In this document: piece by piece, positions 19,443 through 29,188 of the stretch
How the letters are laid out: each line of letters starts with the position of its first letter
How positions within the stretch are numbered: position 1 is the stretch's first letter
The notes under the pieces: generated by a model
Seen by the model: the letters and a program-made list of their open reading frames with translations, nothing else
Databases searched by the model: none
What the model was told of the DNA's origin: nothing
Translations under genes and position numbers: made by a program
Assembly: GCF_008710155.1 (NCBI RefSeq)
Contig: NZ_VYPZ01000015.1
Location: 1-64,000 of the forward strand
Origin: Sphingobium limneticum
Lineage (GTDB): Bacteria > Pseudomonadota > Alphaproteobacteria > Sphingomonadales > Sphingomonadaceae
DNA: 64,000 nucleotides
Reading direction: 5' to 3'

Positions 19443-21074
19443 TTATACCAACCGGCTCTGCTTCACCGCCGCCGCGATGAAGCTGGCGAAGAGCGGATGC
19501 GGATCGAAGGGCTTGGACTTCAATTCCGGGTGGAACTGCACGCCCACGAACCAGGGATGGTCGGGCCGCTCGACGATTTCGGGCAGCGTGCCGTCCGGCG
19601 ACATGCCCGAGAAGATCAGGCCGCCCTTTTCCAGCGGTTCGCGATAACCGGCATTGACCTCATAGCGATGGCGGTGCCGCTCGCTGATGTCGTTGCTGCC
19701 GTAAATGCCCGCGACCACGCTGTTGCCGTCCAGCTTCGCCGGATAGGCGCCGAGACGCATCGTGCCGCCCAGATCGGTGTCGGCCGTGCGCTTCTGCAGG
19801 CCTTCCTTGCCCATCCATTCGGTGATGAGGCCGACGACCGGCTCGGACGTCTCCCCAAATTCCGTGGTGGAGGCTTCGGCGATGCCCGCCGTATTCCGCG
19901 CGCCTTCGATGCAGGCCATCTGCATGCCAAGGCAGATGCCGAAGAAGGGCACATTGCGTTCGCGCGCGAACTTGACCGATTCGATCTTGCCTTCCGACCC
20001 GCGTACGCCAAAGCCGCCGGGGACCAAGATGCCGTGCATCGGTTCCAGACTGGCGACGATATCGTCCCCCTTCTCGAACAGCTCCGCGTCGATCCACTTG
20101 ACGTTGACCTTCACCCGGTTCGCCAGGCCACCATGGCTGAGCGCTTCGAAGAGCGACTTGTAGGCGTCGAGCAAGCCGACATATTTGCCGACCACGCCGA
20201 TCGTCACTTCGCCTTCCGGGTTCTGGCGACGATCCATGATGTCGTCCCAGCGATCCATCTGGGGCGCGGGCGCATCGCTGATGCCGAATGCGCGCAGCAC
20301 TTCCTTGTCCAGCCCTTCGGCATGGTACTGATGCGGCACGGCATAGATGCTGCTGGCGTCGAGCGCGGGGATGACCGCTTCGGGGCGCACGTTGCAGAAC
20401 AGGGCTATCTTCTTGCGCTCGCTGTCGGGCAATGGATGCTCGCAGCGGCACAGAAGAATGTCGGGCTGGATGCCGAGCGAGGTCAGGTCGCGCACGCTGC
20501 GCTGGGTCGGCTTGGTCTTCAGCTCGCCGGCCGCCGCGATGTACGGCACCAGCGTCACATGGACGAAGATCGACTGGCCGCGATCCAGATCATTATGCAG
20601 CTGGCGAATCGCTTCCATGAAGGGCAGCGATTCGATGTCGCCCACCGTGCCGCCGATTTCGCACAGCACGAAGTCCAGGTCTTCGGTATCGGCGGTGGCG
20701 AACGCCTTGATCTCGTCGGTGACGTGCGGAATGACCTGCACCGTCGCGCCCAGATAATCGCCGCGCCGTTCGCGCTGGATGATCGTCTGGTAGACGCGGC
20801 CCTGCGTCACATTGTCCGACTGGCGCGCAGAAACGCCGGTAAACCGCTCATAATGGCCAAGGTCGAGGTCGGTTTCCGCCCCGTCGTCCGTCACATAGAC
20901 TTCGCCATGCTGATAGGGCGACATCGTGCCCGGATCGACGTTGAGATAGGGGTCGAATTTCCGGATTCGCACACGGAAACCTCGCGCTTGCAGCAGCGCT
21001 GCGAGCGAAGCGGCCATAAGGCCCTTGCCAAGCGAGGAGACCACGCCGCCGGTGATGAAAATATACCGCGTCAT
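19443..21074 (-). CDS. pyrG: CTP synthase
   Basis: A 543-residue enzyme making CTP from UTP, ATP and glutamine. The N-terminal synthetase domain begins [17 protein letters not shown]. The C-terminal class I glutaminase has the nucleophile Cys in [12 protein letters not shown] and the His-Glu dyad in VQFHPEL. Length is normal. It lies 90 bp downstream of secG, a frequent alphaproteobacterial order (tpiA-secG-pyrG). Confidence 0.99.
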   Translation of the reverse strand: MTRYIFITGGVVSSLGKGLMAASLAALLQARGFRVRIRKFDPYLNVDPGTMSPYQHGEVYVTDDGAETDLDLGHYERFTGVSARQSDNVTQGRVYQTIIQRERRGDYLGATVQVIPHVTDEIKAFATADTEDLDFVLCEIGGTVGDIESLPFMEAIRQLHNDLDRGQSIFVHVTLVPYIAAAGELKTKPTQRSVRDLTSLGIQPDILLCRCEHPLPDSERKKIALFCNVRPEAVIPALDASSIYAVPHQYHAEGLDKEVLRAFGISDAPAPQMDRWDDIMDRRQNPEGEVTIGVVGKYVGLLDAYKSLFEALSHGGLANRVKVNVKWIDAELFEKGDDIVASLEPMHGILVPGGFGVRGSEGKIESVKFARERNVPFFGICLGMQMACIEGARNTAGIAEASTTEFGETSEPVVGLITEWMGKEGLQKRTADTDLGGTMRLGAYPAKLDGNSVVAGIYGSNDISERHRHRYEVNAGYREPLEKGGLIFSGMSPDGTLPEIVERPDHPWFVGVQFHPELKSKPFDPHPLFASFIAAAVKQSRLV

Positions 21075-21164
21075 GGGAAGAGAGGCTTAGCCTTTCGGAA
21101 CAACAAAGGGCAAGCGCGCGAATCCACGCGCGCTTGAAAAAAGATCGAAAGATCGACGGAAAGT

Positions 21165-21551
21165 TTAGTTGGCGAGCGGAACCGCGCCATTGGCGGCCGC
21201 AGCCGGCGGCGTTGCGGACGCCGCATTGCTCGCCGCACCGGCCAGCGGATCGGCATTGGGGGCCGCCGGGGCGCCCTGCGTGGCCGGGGCCTGCTTCACC
21301 AGAGAGGTGTCGATGTCGCTCGGCGCATGACGCACGGCGGCGATCACTGCCATCACGACCGACAGCAGCACGAAGATGCTGGCCAGTACCGTGGTCGAAC
21401 GGGTCAGGAAATCCGCCGCGCCGCGCGCCGACATCAGGCCCGCCGGGCTGCCGCCCACGCCCAGACCGCCGCCTTCCGACTTCTGCATCAGGATGACGGT
21501 AACCAGCAGGGCGGCGACGATCGCCTGAACGACGAGGAGGAAGGTGAACAT
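21165..21551 (-). CDS. secG: preprotein translocase subunit SecG
   Basis: A 128-residue two-helix subunit of the SecYEG channel. The first helix (LLVVQAIVAALLVTVILMQ) and the motif QKSEGGGLG are conserved; a second helix lies near residues 55-75. The C-terminal ~45 residues are Ala/Pro-rich, common in alphaproteobacterial SecG. The start is the ATG at 21551; the frame can be extended seven codons to a TTG at 21572, which I consider less likely. Confidence 0.93.
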   Translation of the reverse strand: MFTFLLVVQAIVAALLVTVILMQKSEGGGLGVGGSPAGLMSARGAADFLTRSTTVLASIFVLLSVVMAVIAAVRHAPSDIDTSLVKQAPATQGAPAAPNADPLAGAASNAASATPPAAAANGAVPLAN

Positions 21552-21633
21552 GGCGACGATGGTCCGGTACAATAGGGTGCGTTGGCGCGCACATAGCGAC
21601 GATGGCGCGCGGGGGCAACCGCGCCTTTGCTCC

Positions 21634-21745
21634 CCTCCCTCCCAGGGAGGGGTCGGGGGTGGGTCGCGAGCGCAGCGAGCGCTGAAACGGAGACAGGCTT
21701 GTAAGCGATTGCTTTCGCAATCGCACCCACCCCCCCCTGGGAGGG
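21634..21745. repeat. composite inverted repeat between secG and tpiA
   Basis: The left part, CCCTCCCAGGGAGGGG then TCGGGGGTGGGT, runs 21636-21663. The right part, ACCCACCCCCCCCTGGGAGGG, runs 21725-21745 as its approximate complement. Between them are CGCGAGCGCAGCGAGCG and GCGATTGCTTTCGCAATCGC, each itself palindromic. This is a MITE-like intergenic repeat with no coding. Confidence 0.75.
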
Positions 21746-21760
21746 ACGGGCTTTTCTATA

Positions 21761-22522
21761 TCAAGCCGCAGCCGCCAGCTTGCTGTCGGCCGCCTCGATG
21801 ATCGGCGCGAATTTCGCGGCGGTCAGGCTTGCGCCGCCCACCAGCCCGCCGTCGACGTCCGCGATCCCCATCAGGTCGGCCGCATTGTCGCCATTCATCG
21901 ACCCGCCATAGAGCATGCGCACCTTGTCCGCTTCCGCGCCGATCCGGCTGGCCAGCGCCGCGCGCAGGGCCGCGTGCATGGTGGCCACCGCCTCGATCGT
22001 CGGGATGCGGCCGGTGCCGATCGCCCAGATGGGTTCGTAGGCGACCGCCAGCCAATCGGCCGCAGCCCCTTCGGGCAGGGATGCGAGCAACTGGTCGGCC
22101 ACCACCTGTTCCGCCCGCCCGGCATCGCGCACGGCCAGCGTTTCGCCCACGCACAGGATCACATTGATGCCCGCATTATGCGCGGCGACCGATTTGGCGG
22201 CGATGTCGGCATTGGTTTCGCCCCGCGCCTCGCGCCGTTCGCTATGGCCGGTGATGACCCAGCTGGCGCCGGCTTCGGCCAGCATCTCGGCCGACAGCGA
22301 TCCGGTATAGGCACCGCTGAAATCCATGTGGCAATTTTGCGCGCCGATGAAGGCGGCGCCCCGCCGTTCGAACCCTGCCATGATGAGCGTCGCGGGCAGG
22401 CACAGACCCACCTCCACGTCCGGATGCGCCGCCGCGACCGCGCCGATCGCCTCGACCTCGTCCAGATGCGCGCGCATCCCGTTCATCTTCCAATTGCCGA
22501 CAACCAGCTTGCGCCTGCCCAT
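21761..22522 (-). CDS. tpiA: triose-phosphate isomerase
   Basis: A 253-residue glycolytic enzyme. Substrate-binding residues are in VVGNWKMNG, the electrophile His in VITGHSERR, the catalytic Glu in VAYEPIWAIGTG, and the phosphate loop region GGSMNGDNA near the C-terminus. I start at MGRRKLVV (22522); the open frame runs about 180 codons further upstream but this is non-family sequence over the divergent promoter region. It is divergent from ppiD, with a 201-bp gap. Confidence 0.98.
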   Translation of the reverse strand: MGRRKLVVGNWKMNGMRAHLDEVEAIGAVAAAHPDVEVGLCLPATLIMAGFERRGAAFIGAQNCHMDFSGAYTGSLSAEMLAEAGASWVITGHSERREARGETNADIAAKSVAAHNAGINVILCVGETLAVRDAGRAEQVVADQLLASLPEGAAADWLAVAYEPIWAIGTGRIPTIEAVATMHAALRAALASRIGAEADKVRMLYGGSMNGDNAADLMGIADVDGGLVGGASLTAAKFAPIIEAADSKLAAAA

Positions 22523-22723
22523 CAAAGCGTTCCTTGTGATTATTGCTGCACGTCGCCCCCTGCCCCTTCGCCGCCGGGTCTTTACCCGCACGTCTCCTCG
22601 AAGAAAGCCGGATGCTGCCACAGCCGATGAACGGCGCTCACGCATTTGTCCAGTCCAAGCCTTGCCGCCGCGCGCATCCGCCCTTAAAGCGGGCCGCCAC
22701 ACAGCCGCAGTTCCGGAACCCCC

Positions 22724-24673
22724 ATGCTTTCTGTCTTTCGCAGCTTCATCCGCTCCAAGTTCGGCGCGCTCTTCGCCATCCTCTTCCTGGGGGTGATCGC
22801 CGCAGCCTTCATCATGGGGGACATTTCGAGCGGCAAGTTCGGCGGTTCCATCGGTGGCGGCGGGACCGCGGCCAAGGCGGGCGGCTATAAATTGTCCGAA
22901 TCCGAATTGCAGGATCGCGTCCAGCGCGTGTTCGAAAATGCGCGCCGGTCCAATCCGGGCCTCCAGATCGGCGACTTCTTCGCGCAGGGCGGCGGCAAGC
23001 AGGTCTATGACCAGTTGGTAGCCTCGCTGACGCTGCGCGCCTTTGCCGACGATCAGGGCGTGCATATCTCCAAGCGGCTGGTCGATGCGCAGATCGCGCA
23101 GATCCCCGCCTTCCAGGATGCGGCCGGCAATTTCAGCAACGACAGTTTCCGCGCCCTGCTGGCCCGCGAACGGCTGACCGAACAGGCGCTACGCGACGAT
23201 ATCAGCCGCGAAATCCTCCAGCGTCAGCTGCTCGCGCCCGTGGGCCTTGGCGTCAAGCTGACCGACAGCCTGGTCCTGCCCTATGCCTCGCTGCTGCTGG
23301 AAGCGCGCCAAGGCACGGTCGCAGCCATCCCGGCCTTCGCTTTCCTCGAAGAAAAGAACCCGACCGACGCGCAGCTGGCCGATTTCTACAAGAAGAACGC
23401 CAGCCGCTACACCATCCCCGAACAGCGTCGCATCCGCTATGCCGTGATCGACGCCGAACGCTTCGCCCAGGCCGCGCAGCCGACCGATGCGGAGATCGGC
23501 ACTTATTATAACCAGAACAAGGCCGCCTACGCCGCCAAGCAGACGCGCAGCATCGAACAGCTGGTGCTGCCCACGCAGGCAGGCGCCAAGGCGATCGACG
23601 ATCAGGTAAAGGCCGGCAAGAGCCTCGCCGACGCCGCCAAGAGCGCCGGCCTCGCCGTATCGACCGCCAACGACCAGAGCCGCGAAGCGCTGACTGGTTC
23701 GGCCGGCAAGACCGTCGCCGACGCCGTTTTCGCAGCCAAGCAGGGCGACCTGATCGGCCCGGTGCGCGGATCGCTCGGCTGGTTGCTGGTGCGCGTCACC
23801 GCTGCCAAGGAAACCCCGGCCCGTCCGATCGCCGCCGTGCGTGAAGAGATCGTCGCCGCCTTGCGCGTGCAGAAGGAAAAGCAGCTGCTGACCGACTTCA
23901 CCGGCAAGATCGAGGATGCGATCGGCGACGGCGGCACCTTCGACGAAGTGGTGAAGGATAACGGCCTGAAGCTGGAAACCAGCCCGCTGGTGCTGGCCAC
24001 CGGCAAGCAGGTGAAGGATTCCGCCTTCACCGCCGGTCCGGACCTGCAACCGCTGCTCGCCCCGGTCTTCTCGATGAGCGCGGACGACGATGCGCAGCTG
24101 ATCCCGATCACCGCCGACAAGCGCTATGCGCTGGCCGCACCGGGCGAGATCGTCGCCGCCGCCCCGCCGCCACTGGCAGAGGTCAAGCAGCTGGTGCTGG
24201 CGCAATATAAGCTGAACGCGGGCAACCAGAAGGCCAAGGCCCTGGCCGAGCAGATCCAGGCGAAGGTCGCCAAGGGCGCGAAGCTGGCCGACGCCATCGC
24301 GCAGGCCGGCGTCAAGCTGCCCGCGCCGCAGACGCTGGGCGGCCGCCGCGCCGACATCATGCGCGGCGAACAGCGCCCGCCGGCCGAAGTCGCCATTCTC
24401 TTCTCGATGGCGGCCAATACGGTCAAGACCCTGCCGATCGGCCAGGATCGCGGTTACTTCGTCGTGCAGCTCAACAAGATCGAGCGCGGCGATGCCAAGG
24501 GCCAGCCGGAATTGCTCAATCAGGTCCGCACCCAGCTGTCCGAAGTGGTCGGCCAGGAATATGGCCAGCAGTTCGAACGCGCGATCGAAAAGGATCTGGG
24601 CGTGACCCGCAATGCCAAGGCGGTTGATCAGGTCCGCAACGCGCTGGCCGCCACCAACAGCGGCGAACAGTAA
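22724..24673 (+). CDS. periplasmic peptidyl-prolyl isomerase / foldase, PpiD-like
   Basis: A 649-residue inner-membrane-anchored chaperone. A single helix (FGALFAILFLGVIAAAFIMG, residues about 13-32) is followed by a SurA-type N-terminal chaperone domain, then a parvulin-like region (IEQLVLPTQAGAKAI ... LIGPVRGSLGWLLVRV) and a second degenerate one. It assists folding of exported proteins. It ends one base before the first trpE ATG, so the two are coupled. The arrangement next to tpiA is typical of Alphaproteobacteria. Confidence 0.9.
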   Translation: MLSVFRSFIRSKFGALFAILFLGVIAAAFIMGDISSGKFGGSIGGGGTAAKAGGYKLSESELQDRVQRVFENARRSNPGLQIGDFFAQGGGKQVYDQLVASLTLRAFADDQGVHISKRLVDAQIAQIPAFQDAAGNFSNDSFRALLARERLTEQALRDDISREILQRQLLAPVGLGVKLTDSLVLPYASLLLEARQGTVAAIPAFAFLEEKNPTDAQLADFYKKNASRYTIPEQRRIRYAVIDAERFAQAAQPTDAEIGTYYNQNKAAYAAKQTRSIEQLVLPTQAGAKAIDDQVKAGKSLADAAKSAGLAVSTANDQSREALTGSAGKTVADAVFAAKQGDLIGPVRGSLGWLLVRVTAAKETPARPIAAVREEIVAALRVQKEKQLLTDFTGKIEDAIGDGGTFDEVVKDNGLKLETSPLVLATGKQVKDSAFTAGPDLQPLLAPVFSMSADDDAQLIPITADKRYALAAPGEIVAAAPPPLAEVKQLVLAQYKLNAGNQKAKALAEQIQAKVAKGAKLADAIAQAGVKLPAPQTLGGRRADIMRGEQRPPAEVAILFSMAANTVKTLPIGQDRGYFVVQLNKIERGDAKGQPELLNQVRTQLSEVVGQEYGQQFERAIEKDLGVTRNAKAVDQVRNALAATNSGEQ

Positions 24674-24674
24674 G

Positions 24675-26198
24675 ATGGTCGCGATGGGTGGGATGACGGA
24701 CGGCATCGAGACCGCGCGCGCCGCGCTGGCTCGGGGCGAATCCGCGCTGGTGTGGAAACGGCAGATTGCGGACACCGACACGCCCATCTCCGCCGCGCTC
24801 AAATTGTTCGAGCCGGACCGGGGCGACTATCTGCTGGAATCGGTAGAGGGCGGCGCCGTGCGCGGCCGCCACAGCCTGATCGGCCTCGCCCCCGACCTCG
24901 TCTTCCGCGCCGATGGCCAGACTGCGGAAATCAACCGCCACTGGGCCACCGACCGCTACGCCTTCGTGGCGCAAGACAAGGGCGCGCTCGACGCGCTGCG
25001 CGATCTGGTCGCCGAATGCCGCGCCCCTATGGACCCGGCCCTACCTGCCGCGCTCGCCTGCCTCGTTGGCTATTTCGGCTATGAAACGGTCGGGCTGGTG
25101 GAAAAACTGCCCCGCCCGGCCGCCAACGATATCGGCGTGCCCGACATGCTGTTCGTTCGCCCGACCGTGATCCTGGTCTTCGATCGGCTGGCCGACGCCC
25201 TCTATCTGGTCGCGCCGGTGTGGAAGGGCAGCTTCATCGACGCGGACAAGGCGATCGACGCCGCGCTGGAACGGATCGACGCCACCGCCGCCCGCCTCGC
25301 CGCGCCCCTGCCCGCCGTTCCCGCGCCCGCCGACATTGCGGACGTGGATGTCACCCCGGTGCTGAAACCGGGCCGCTATGCGCAGATGGTGGAAAAGGCG
25401 AAGGACTATATCGTCGCCGGCGACATCTTTCAGGTCGTCCTGGCGCAACGCTTCACCAGCCCCTTCACTTTGCCGCCCATCGCCCTCTATCGCGCGCTGC
25501 GGCGGATCAATCCCTCGCCCTTCCTCTATTATCTCGACCTGCCCGGCTTCGCGCTGATCGGTTCGTCGCCGGAAATTCTCGTGCGCGCCCGCAATGGCGA
25601 AGTCACGATCCGACCGATCGCCGGCACCCGCCCGCGCGGCAAGAACGCCGTCGAGGATGCCGCCAATCGCGAAAGCCTGCTCTCCGATCCCAAGGAACGG
25701 GCCGAACATCTGATGCTGCTGGATCTGGGCCGCAACGATGTCGGCCGGGTCGCGTCCGCCGGATCGGTGACCGTGACGGAAAGCTATACCGTCGAATTTT
25801 ACAGCCATGTCATGCACATCGTGTCGAACGTCGTCGGCCGCCTGAGCGATGACAAGGATGCGATCGACGCCCTGTTCGCAGGCTTCCCGGCCGGCACCGT
25901 GTCGGGCGCGCCCAAGGTCCGCGCCTGCGAGATCATCGCCGAGCTGGAACCCGAAACGCGCGGCGCCTATGCTGGCGGGGTCGGCTATTTCGGGCCGGAC
26001 GGCAATATGGACAGTTGCATCGTCCTGCGCACCGCCGTGCTGAAGGATGGCGTCATGCACGTTCAGGCCGGCGCCGGCATCGTCGCCGATTCGACCGCCG
26101 AATATGAACAGCGCGAATGCGAGGCGAAGAGCGGCGCCCTGCTGGCGGCGGCGCGCGAAGCGGTAAGTCTAGCACGGGAAAGCAGCTTCGGGCAGTAA
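24675..26198 (+). CDS. trpE: anthranilate synthase component I
   Basis: A 507-residue enzyme of the first tryptophan step (chorismate to anthranilate, with TrpG supplying ammonia). Marks include the N-terminal Trp-feedback segment (LLESVEGG), FQVVLAQRF, IRPIAGTRPRG, LDLGRNDVGRV, FPAGTVSGAPKVRA and the C-terminal QAGAGIVADS. Three possible ATG starts occur within 19 bp (24675, 24684, 24693); the first is given. trpG, trpD and trpC do not follow; a hairpin and convergent genes do. Confidence 0.97.
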   Translation: MVAMGGMTDGIETARAALARGESALVWKRQIADTDTPISAALKLFEPDRGDYLLESVEGGAVRGRHSLIGLAPDLVFRADGQTAEINRHWATDRYAFVAQDKGALDALRDLVAECRAPMDPALPAALACLVGYFGYETVGLVEKLPRPAANDIGVPDMLFVRPTVILVFDRLADALYLVAPVWKGSFIDADKAIDAALERIDATAARLAAPLPAVPAPADIADVDVTPVLKPGRYAQMVEKAKDYIVAGDIFQVVLAQRFTSPFTLPPIALYRALRRINPSPFLYYLDLPGFALIGSSPEILVRARNGEVTIRPIAGTRPRGKNAVEDAANRESLLSDPKERAEHLMLLDLGRNDVGRVASAGSVTVTESYTVEFYSHVMHIVSNVVGRLSDDKDAIDALFAGFPAGTVSGAPKVRACEIIAELEPETRGAYAGGVGYFGPDGNMDSCIVLRTAVLKDGVMHVQAGAGIVADSTAEYEQRECEAKSGALLAAAREAVSLARESSFGQ

Positions 26199-26212
26199 CT
26201 GCCATTGATTAA

Positions 26213-26234
26213 CCCCTCCCTTTCAAGGGAGGGG
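26213..26234. repeat. short perfect hairpin between trpE and extensin-family gene
   Basis: CCCCTCCCTT (26213-26222) and AAGGGAGGGG (26225-26234) are separated by two bases. It lies between convergent genes and could serve as a transcript end, but no T-run follows. Confidence 0.6.
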
Positions 26235-26245
26235 AGCCATCTATG

Positions 26246-26971
26246 TCACCGACACGCCCGTCCCCCCATCGCGCCGCGCTCCGCCTGATCCAGATGGAAA
26301 TGGTCGCGATGCGCGGCGTTATAATCGGGCGACAGAACGGTCGAAAACAGCCCGCACGCCCCATCCCGCACCGCGCGCAGGAAGTCCGCGTCCTTGCCCG
26401 TCCCCTTCCAATCCTTCAGCACGCTCACCTGCCGCCCGTCCTTCAACACGAAGGCCGCGACGTCGATCGCATCGGCCGTCGCATGTTCGCTGAAATCGCC
26501 CTGACCGCGCCCATATATGCGCCGACAGCTATAGCTGCCGAAATGGCGGATCGACCGAACGGGCTGGCCATAGACGCGCTCCGCCGCCGGCTGCACCATC
26601 TGCCATTCCCATAGCTTCAACGCCGCGATTACCGGGCAGGACGGCGCCACCGCTGCCGGCACCAGCCCGATCGCACCCGCCTCCGCCCGCAGCCGCACCG
26701 CATCGGCATAGCGGCACTGGTCCGCCCCGCCCGCTTTCATCGCGACATAATCCACCCCCGCCCGGTCGAGCAGCGCCCGGCACCCGGCTGCATCGCCGGT
26801 CAACGCCGCCAGCTTGCGCCCGGTAAACAGGCCGACCGGCTGATCCAGATCCAATGGCGTCCAGGGCATATCCTGCGGCCGCTGCCGCATCGCGCCATAG
26901 GCCAGCAGGGCAAGACAAGCGAAGGCGGCGAGCCAGAGCAGGCGGCGCAGGGTCAGATGCAATCGTCGCAC
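26246..26971 (-). CDS. extensin-family protein
   Basis: A 241-residue membrane-anchored or exported protein with an N-terminal helix (residues about 9-27). The C-terminal ~150 residues match the bacterial 'extensin-like' domain, related to M15-type peptidases: SIRHFGSYSCRRIYGR, SEHATADAIDVAAFVLKDG, and a final HRDHFHLD with metal-binding His residues. The likely role is cell-wall related but not established. It lies 3 bp downstream of the NUDIX gene. Confidence 0.85.
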   Translation of the reverse strand: MRRLHLTLRRLLWLAAFACLALLAYGAMRQRPQDMPWTPLDLDQPVGLFTGRKLAALTGDAAGCRALLDRAGVDYVAMKAGGADQCRYADAVRLRAEAGAIGLVPAAVAPSCPVIAALKLWEWQMVQPAAERVYGQPVRSIRHFGSYSCRRIYGRGQGDFSEHATADAIDVAAFVLKDGRQVSVLKDWKGTGKDADFLRAVRDGACGLFSTVLSPDYNAAHRDHFHLDQAERGAMGGRACR

Positions 26972-26974
26972 ATG

Positions 26975-27757
26975 CTATACACGCCGAACGCGGGTCATCG
27001 GTTCCGTTACGACCGGATAACCCAGATGATCGGGGATGCACAAATGCACCTCCCCGTCCCGCTCCTCCTGCCACGGCCGTATCTTCTCGACCGGATAAGC
27101 GCCCGCATCCGCAATCAGCGCCGCATAGCCATCATGCAGCGCCAGCCGCTCCAGATTGCGCCGCGTCGGAAACACCAGTTGCGCCTCTCCTGCCGCAGCC
27201 TTGGCCAGCGTGTCGGCCGCGCTGCTCCAGAACAGCCGCACATTCTCGGTCGTATCGACGCTCGCCACCTGCCCCTCGGGCGCGCGGGCGATATAGAAGC
27301 GCGTATCGAACACCCGCCGCGCCTGCTCGAACCGTGCGGGGTGCCATCGCGCAAAGGGCGTCAGTGCCTCCAGCGCCACCCCCAGCGCCAGCTGCTCCAG
27401 CATCTCGCCCAGCGTGCGCCCGTCATGCAACCCATCGCGCAGCCGCAGCACCGACGCCGCATCCACCGCGCCCGTCAGGCCGATCCCCAGCCCCGCTTCC
27501 TCGATCGTCTCGCGAATGGCGGCGATCCGCCCCGCCGCCTCGTCCGGCTCCAGCCCATGGTCGATCCGCGCGGCCAAATCATGATCCGCCTCGTCCACCG
27601 CGCCGCCGGGAAAGACCAGCGCGCCGGCAGCAAAGGCCATGCTCGACGCGCGCTCCACCATCAGCAGTTCGGGCGGCCCGTCATGCCGGTCGCGCACGAT
27701 AACGACCGTGGCGGCGGGCCGGCCCTTATCCTCGGCCGCGTCATTCTCATCTGTCAT
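26975..27757 (-). CDS. NUDIX hydrolase
   Basis: A 260-residue nucleoside-diphosphate-linked hydrolase. The Nudix box is split by an insertion: GALVFPGGAVDEADHD, then about 15 residues, then AAIRETIEEAGLGIG with REx2EExG. This layout resembles the NUDT7/NUDT19 (CoA-type) branch, but the substrate is not certain. The start MTDENDAAED at 27757 is chosen over a frame beginning 17 codons upstream. tRNA-Ala lies 66 bp upstream on the same strand. Confidence 0.87.
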   Translation of the reverse strand: MTDENDAAEDKGRPAATVVIVRDRHDGPPELLMVERASSMAFAAGALVFPGGAVDEADHDLAARIDHGLEPDEAAGRIAAIRETIEEAGLGIGLTGAVDAASVLRLRDGLHDGRTLGEMLEQLALGVALEALTPFARWHPARFEQARRVFDTRFYIARAPEGQVASVDTTENVRLFWSSAADTLAKAAAGEAQLVFPTRRNLERLALHDGYAALIADAGAYPVEKIRPWQEERDGEVHLCIPDHLGYPVVTEPMTRVRRV

Positions 27758-27823
27758 GGAAACCGCTCTACGCGCATCCGGCGCTGGCGGTAAAGTCCTT
27801 CGGATCAACCCCGTGAAAGGGGT

Positions 27824-27899
<76 letters not shown>

Positions 27900-28059
27900 C
27901 GAAGGTGCGCTGGCTATAGGATAGCGTTTTGGCCCTTGCAACAGCATTTTGCGCAAAAAGCAGGGCACGCGACTGATCTGGATCAAGCCGCAGAAAAAGC
28001 GACTATTTCCGACGCGACAGGACGCCCGATGGGCAGGACATTACCCCTGCGTAACGCCC

Positions 28060-28084
28060 GGAACGATGCCACCGCCCACTCATT
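28060..28084 (+). promoter_or_regulatory. possible EcfG (general stress sigma) promoter
   Basis: GGAAC at 28060-28064 is followed by 16 bases and CATT at 28081-28084. The alphaproteobacterial EcfG consensus is GGAAC-N16/17-CGTT, so there is one mismatch. It lies 50 bp before the ATG of the SWFGD/DUF2171 gene. Motif-only evidence. Confidence 0.3.
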
Positions 28085-28134
28085 GAACCCTTCGTGGACG
28101 CCGCACTGGCGTCATCCATAGAAGGAGAAGGACG

Positions 28135-29067
28135 ATGGGTTACCAAGGCGGACGCCGCTATGGTGGCGAAGACCGATATTCCGGCAATCTGGACCGTAGC
28201 GGCGATCGCTATCGCGGTCAGCGTGACTATGGCCGCAGCGATCAAGGCTATCGTTATGGCACGCGCGGCCAGTTTGGCGGCCCCGACTATCGCCGCCCCC
28301 CCAGCGACTATGATTATGACGATCGCGGCTTTTTCGACCGCGCCGGCGACGAGATCCGCAGCTGGTTCGGCGATGAAGAAGCCGAACGCCGCCGGGAATA
28401 TGACGAATATTATAACCGCCCTTATGGCGACCCGCGCGACCAGTCGAGCCGCCTGGGCTATGCCAGCGCCGCGCGCAGCGAATATCTGCCCAATCGCGGT
28501 TTCACCCCTTATACGGGCGAACGCAGCGGCTATGCCAGCGAGGATCACCGCGTCCGCGCCTTTGGTCCCCAAGAGGATTATGGCGCCCATCACGACAGCA
28601 ATTATCACAGCTGGCGCCAGCAGCGGATCGAGGAACTCGACCGCGACTATGCGGAATATCAGCGCGACAATCGCGACCGCTTCAACAGCGAATTCGGCAC
28701 ATGGCGCAGCCGGCGCGGCGAACAGCGCCAGGCGATCACCCAGGTGCGCGAACATCATGAAGTGGTCGGCAGCGACGGCGAGCATGTCGGCACCGTCGAC
28801 AAGCTGCGCGGCGACCGCATCATCCTGACCAAGAGCGACAGCGATGCCGGCGGCGTCCACCATTCCATCCCGTCGAGCTGGATCAAGTCCGTCGACGCGA
28901 CCAAGGTGACGCTGGAAAAGACCGCAGAACAGGCGCAGGACGCCTGGCGCACCGAACGCGAACAGAACGCCCTGTTCGGCGACCGTGACCGCGACCAGAA
29001 CAGCTGGAACGGCGAAGGCACCGCCGGCAGCAGTAGCAGCAGCTACAGCAGCACGCGCTATCGCTGA
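28135..29067 (+). CDS. SWFGD / DUF2171 domain protein
   Basis: A 310-residue hydrophilic protein. The first ~75 residues are rich in Tyr, Arg, Gly and Asp. The motif IRSWFGDEEAERRR (about residues 77-90) marks SWFGD proteins. Residues about 205-260 resemble the DUF2171/PRC-barrel-like domain (EVVGSDGEHVGTVDKLRGDRIIL ... HHSIPSSWIKSV). No signal peptide is seen. A strong GGAGAAGG ribosome site precedes the ATG. Homologues are often stress-induced; the molecular function is unknown. Confidence 0.82.
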   Translation: MGYQGGRRYGGEDRYSGNLDRSGDRYRGQRDYGRSDQGYRYGTRGQFGGPDYRRPPSDYDYDDRGFFDRAGDEIRSWFGDEEAERRREYDEYYNRPYGDPRDQSSRLGYASAARSEYLPNRGFTPYTGERSGYASEDHRVRAFGPQEDYGAHHDSNYHSWRQQRIEELDRDYAEYQRDNRDRFNSEFGTWRSRRGEQRQAITQVREHHEVVGSDGEHVGTVDKLRGDRIILTKSDSDAGGVHHSIPSSWIKSVDATKVTLEKTAEQAQDAWRTEREQNALFGDRDRDQNSWNGEGTAGSSSSSYSSTRYR

Positions 29068-29089
29068 TCTGCATTTCTAGGAATAAGAA

Positions 29090-29118
29090 GGCCCGGCGCA
29101 TCGACGCCGGGCCTTTTT
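29090..29118 (+). terminator. rho-independent terminator
   Basis: Stem GGCCCGGCG (29090-29098), loop CATCGA, stem CGCCGGGCC (29105-29113), then TTTTT (29114-29118). It lies just after the SWFGD/DUF2171 gene. Confidence 0.9.
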
Positions 29119-29188
29119 GCATGCCCGCTTGCGCAACCGCCATCTGCAATGCCAAAGCATCGCACCCTCCCCGCGCGAGCCTGGTGCC

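Noticed and set aside
22523..23065. N-terminal extension of tpiA
   Set aside because: The long frame overlaps ppiD and the divergent promoter region; TpiA family sequence begins at MGRRKLVV.
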